A DNA stretch of 64,000 nucleotides from Gammaproteobacteria bacterium. GTDB taxonomy: Bacteria; Pseudomonadota; Gammaproteobacteria; Pseudomonadales; Pseudohongiellaceae. The notes under the pieces are model-generated. The model made no database searches and was not told the origin of the DNA. It worked only from the letters and a program-made list of their open reading frames with translations. This document shows, piece after piece, positions 62,397 through 64,000 of the stretch (within the stretch, counting starts at the first letter, position 1; every line of letters begins with the position of its first letter). Location: NCBI GenBank assembly GCA_029244985.1, contig JAQWQD010000013.1, positions 17,110 to 81,109 of the forward strand, in the 5' to 3' direction. The position numbers were made by a program, and so were the translations under genes.

Positions 62397-63563
62397 CTAA
62401 TCAGGAACTTCTTCTTCCAGCTTGAACAATTGTTGCAGAATTCTGCGCCATTGAATATATTGCTCTTCCATGGTGCCGCTAAGACCGTGCACTTGTTCAT
62501 TGAGTTCAAGAATGGCAGGCGCGATCTCATTACTAAAGCCTAGCGAAAGATCTCGGTACTCCATCTCAAATATTTTGCTCCAGCGGTATCTATCGTAACG
62601 TTGGGTAAGAGTTAAGTAGCTTCGTGAACGGCCATAACTATTGAAATCATAACTCTCACTAGTAGCAATCCTCTCTTCTTCAATTTGATCATAAGAATAT
62701 TTGCGCCAGACTACATAAGCCGCCTGCATTTCTTCATAGAGCGATTCATAGTATTGATCAACAGTATCGATGAACAAATGGTGACGCTGTCGCATCTCGT
62801 TTACTCGCCGAAGTTGAGGGTCATCGGCTGCGGGGAGTGTGACTACAGTTAATCTACCAAGTTCATTTTTGCCCAGGTTTTCGGCAAAAGATTCTGGAGC
62901 AAGGTCGCCGGCATAAACCAATTGAGAGACGCGTTTAATGTTCACTAAGTCTTCTGTTGACAGGGTGGAACGCACGTCTACTAGGTCATTATTAACCTGA
63001 TCATAGATGTCTTGGAATGGTTCGGTAAAGTTAGCTGAATCGAATTGATTGCCTGGTGTGTACCGGGTTGATACTGGGAAATCATCAGCTGAACTCTGGT
63101 CGGCATAATCTTTATCTAACCATAAACGGCCCGTACTATCGCTAGCTTCGACATGCATAGTTAGTCGCTGGCCATCCGAAGCCAGAACTGTTGCGCTAAT
63201 AAGCAAGTCCATCGATGGATCTTCAAGGGGGAGAACTCTAACCGGCCCCCATTGATTCGATGCAACTAGAGTGCTGCGCAGCACATAAGGCAAATAGTGA
63301 GTTTCATTTTCTCTTATTTCTGTGAATATCCATTCACCAAGCTCTAATGCTTCCTCTTCGCTAATTGATATGTCAAAGACTTTTATCCCGATATCAAGTA
63401 GTTGATATTGTTCTGGTTCAAGAATTGTTGCTTCCAGCTCTACGATACCAACTGCTGGAATAGGCAGTTCGATGGGTGCCTGCGGAGAAGGTTGAGAACA
63501 ACTCGCAAACGTTACTACAAGTGGTAGTAACATAGAAAAGCCGTAGACTTTATTAAGGGTCAT
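62397..63563 (-). CDS. Hypothetical lipoprotein with helical C-terminal region
   Basis: This 388-residue protein has a lipobox-like leader (SMLLPLVVTFASC, Cys ~22). The middle region (VLPLEDPSMDLLISATVLASDG, TMHVEASDSTGRLWLDKDY) is beta-rich, and the C-terminal third is helical and charged (VNEMRQRHHLFIDTVDQYY through GTMEEQYIQWRRILQQLF). I do not recognise the family. The ATG at 63561-63563 has AAAGAG upstream. It begins 6 bases after the upstream partial gene, so the two probably share a transcript. Possibly an outer-membrane-attached envelope protein. Confidence 0.7.
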   Translation of the reverse strand: MTLNKVYGFSMLLPLVVTFASCSQPSPQAPIELPIPAVGIVELEATILEPEQYQLLDIGIKVFDISISEEEALELGEWIFTEIRENETHYLPYVLRSTLVASNQWGPVRVLPLEDPSMDLLISATVLASDGQRLTMHVEASDSTGRLWLDKDYADQSSADDFPVSTRYTPGNQFDSANFTEPFQDIYDQVNNDLVDVRSTLSTEDLVNIKRVSQLVYAGDLAPESFAENLGKNELGRLTVVTLPAADDPQLRRVNEMRQRHHLFIDTVDQYYESLYEEMQAAYVVWRKYSYDQIEEERIATSESYDFNSYGRSRSYLTLTQRYDRYRWSKIFEMEYRDLSLGFSNEIAPAILELNEQVHGLSGTMEEQYIQWRRILQQLFKLEEEVPD

Positions 63564-63569
63564 GTCTCT

Positions 63570-64000
63570 TTAATTTAATGGAGTTCGTTGGCTACAAACT
63601 CTGCCTCTTGTAATGGTTTGTATGCAATTATATTCGTTGGGAGGGGCTTGATATTTGTTATAAGACTGTACGAGATTGAACGGGATAGATCCGTTGCTCG
63701 ATATGCTGGTAATCATTCTTAGGGTCTGACTGTTAGAGGCAACACTGAAGCGATGAATAATATAGAGTCCGTCAGGGAGCGCTACTTCAAAGACAAGCTG
63801 TTGGCGATCCCAGCCACAGATCTCTGCACCGTGTTGATTTGAAAATGTTTGAGTCGGGCCAGTATCCATCCCACAGATTAGCGGCGCTTCTCCTCGACGC
63901 TCGATTCTTACTCGTTCCCGATCCTGGAATATCTCCATGGTAGAGCTACGGTTGATGTATTCTGATAGGCGAGCCAGAACAAACAGGTTCGCTTCCCGCC
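63570..64000 (-). CDS. Hypothetical protein, 5' end outside window
   Basis: An open frame runs to the window edge on the minus strand, so the true start is beyond base 64000. An internal ATG at 63938 could be taken as a start, but the same frame continues upstream without a stop (REANLFVLARLSEYIN...). The visible 143 codons include four Cys (LICGMD, ICGWD, YNCIQ, VCSQR), suggestive of disulfides in an exported protein. No family is recognised. It is followed within 6 bases by the lipoprotein gene. Confidence 0.65.
   Translation of the reverse strand, partial: REANLFVLARLSEYINRSSTMEIFQDRERVRIERRGEAPLICGMDTGPTQTFSNQHGAEICGWDRQQLVFEVALPDGLYIIHRFSVASNSQTLRMITSISSNGSIPFNLVQSYNKYQAPPNEYNCIQTITRGRVCSQRTPLN

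Noticed and set aside
63570..63938. Complete 122-residue gene starting at the ATG at 63938
   Set aside because: The same frame is open through the window edge, so the gene is better treated as truncated at its 5' end.
1..64000. CRISPR arrays, tRNA/rRNA genes, insertion sequences or prophage
   Set aside because: No regularly spaced repeats, no tRNA T-loop signature in a cloverleaf context, no transposase or phage structural genes and no flanking terminal repeats were seen on reading both strands.

Overview
The window looks like chromosomal DNA of a free-living, probably marine, AT-leaning gammaproteobacterium (Pseudomonadales-like). The evidence is the zapA / 6S RNA / 5-formyl-THF cyclo-ligase / pepP / ubiH / ubiI neighbourhood, an ImuA-ImuB-DnaE2 mutasome with a textbook gammaproteobacterial LexA box, gltBD, prpE, TonB-dependent uptake and many Sec- or Tat-exported enzymes. 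The genus cannot be named from sequence alone. No tRNA, rRNA, insertion sequence, prophage or CRISPR array was seen.

Layout. 1-3.8 kb: the end of dnaE2 faces imuAB tail to tail, and imuAB starts behind a perfect LexA box. 3.8-11.2 kb: housekeeping block with 5-FCL, 6S RNA, zapA and a small coiled-coil gene on minus; pepP-ubiH and ubiI on plus; a DUF1499 lipoprotein, a MaoC hydratase and a TetR regulator on minus. 11.5-16.4 kb: a 62-residue protein with a terminator, an ABC exporter, two small membrane proteins and propionyl-CoA synthetase. 16.6-22.9 kb: gltBD, preceded by a 24-codon reading frame whose stop overlaps the gltB start and by a 23-bp tandem repeat.

23.4-28.8 kb: a five-gene plus-strand operon for a Tat-exported molybdenum hydroxylase (2Fe-2S, Moco and FAD/4Fe-4S subunits), a membrane cytochrome b and a 135-residue protein of unknown role. 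It is preceded by a Fur-like site and closed by a clear terminator. This is the most system-like locus in the window: it suggests a periplasmic oxidation feeding electrons into the membrane.

28.8-37.2 kb: a D-cysteine desulfhydrase-like enzyme, a TolB-like beta-propeller, a 1110-residue M1-M28-PDZ double peptidase and an outer-membrane DUF5916 protein, which together suggest peptide and amino-acid scavenging. A 50-residue membrane protein gene with a strong ribosome binding site lies antisense among them. 37.3-47.3 kb: periplasmic phosphodiesterase, polysaccharide deacetylase, a CaiB-type CoA-transferase next to a crotonase lacking both catalytic glutamates, a phosphatase, an aminotransferase and a TonB receptor.

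47.6-64 kb: an accessory stretch rich in exported proteins: SDR, HNH nuclease, EamA transporter, secreted alpha/beta hydrolase, beta-helix lipoprotein, two or three related membrane-anchored small proteins, a periplasmic metallo-beta-lactamase-fold hydrolase, an NHL propeller, a Tat-exported dienelactone hydrolase, a WD40-like propeller, a Tat-exported enolase-superfamily dehydratase, a lipoprotein and a gene cut by the window edge. Lactone and sugar-acid chemistry outside the cytoplasm is a plausible common theme, but this is inference.
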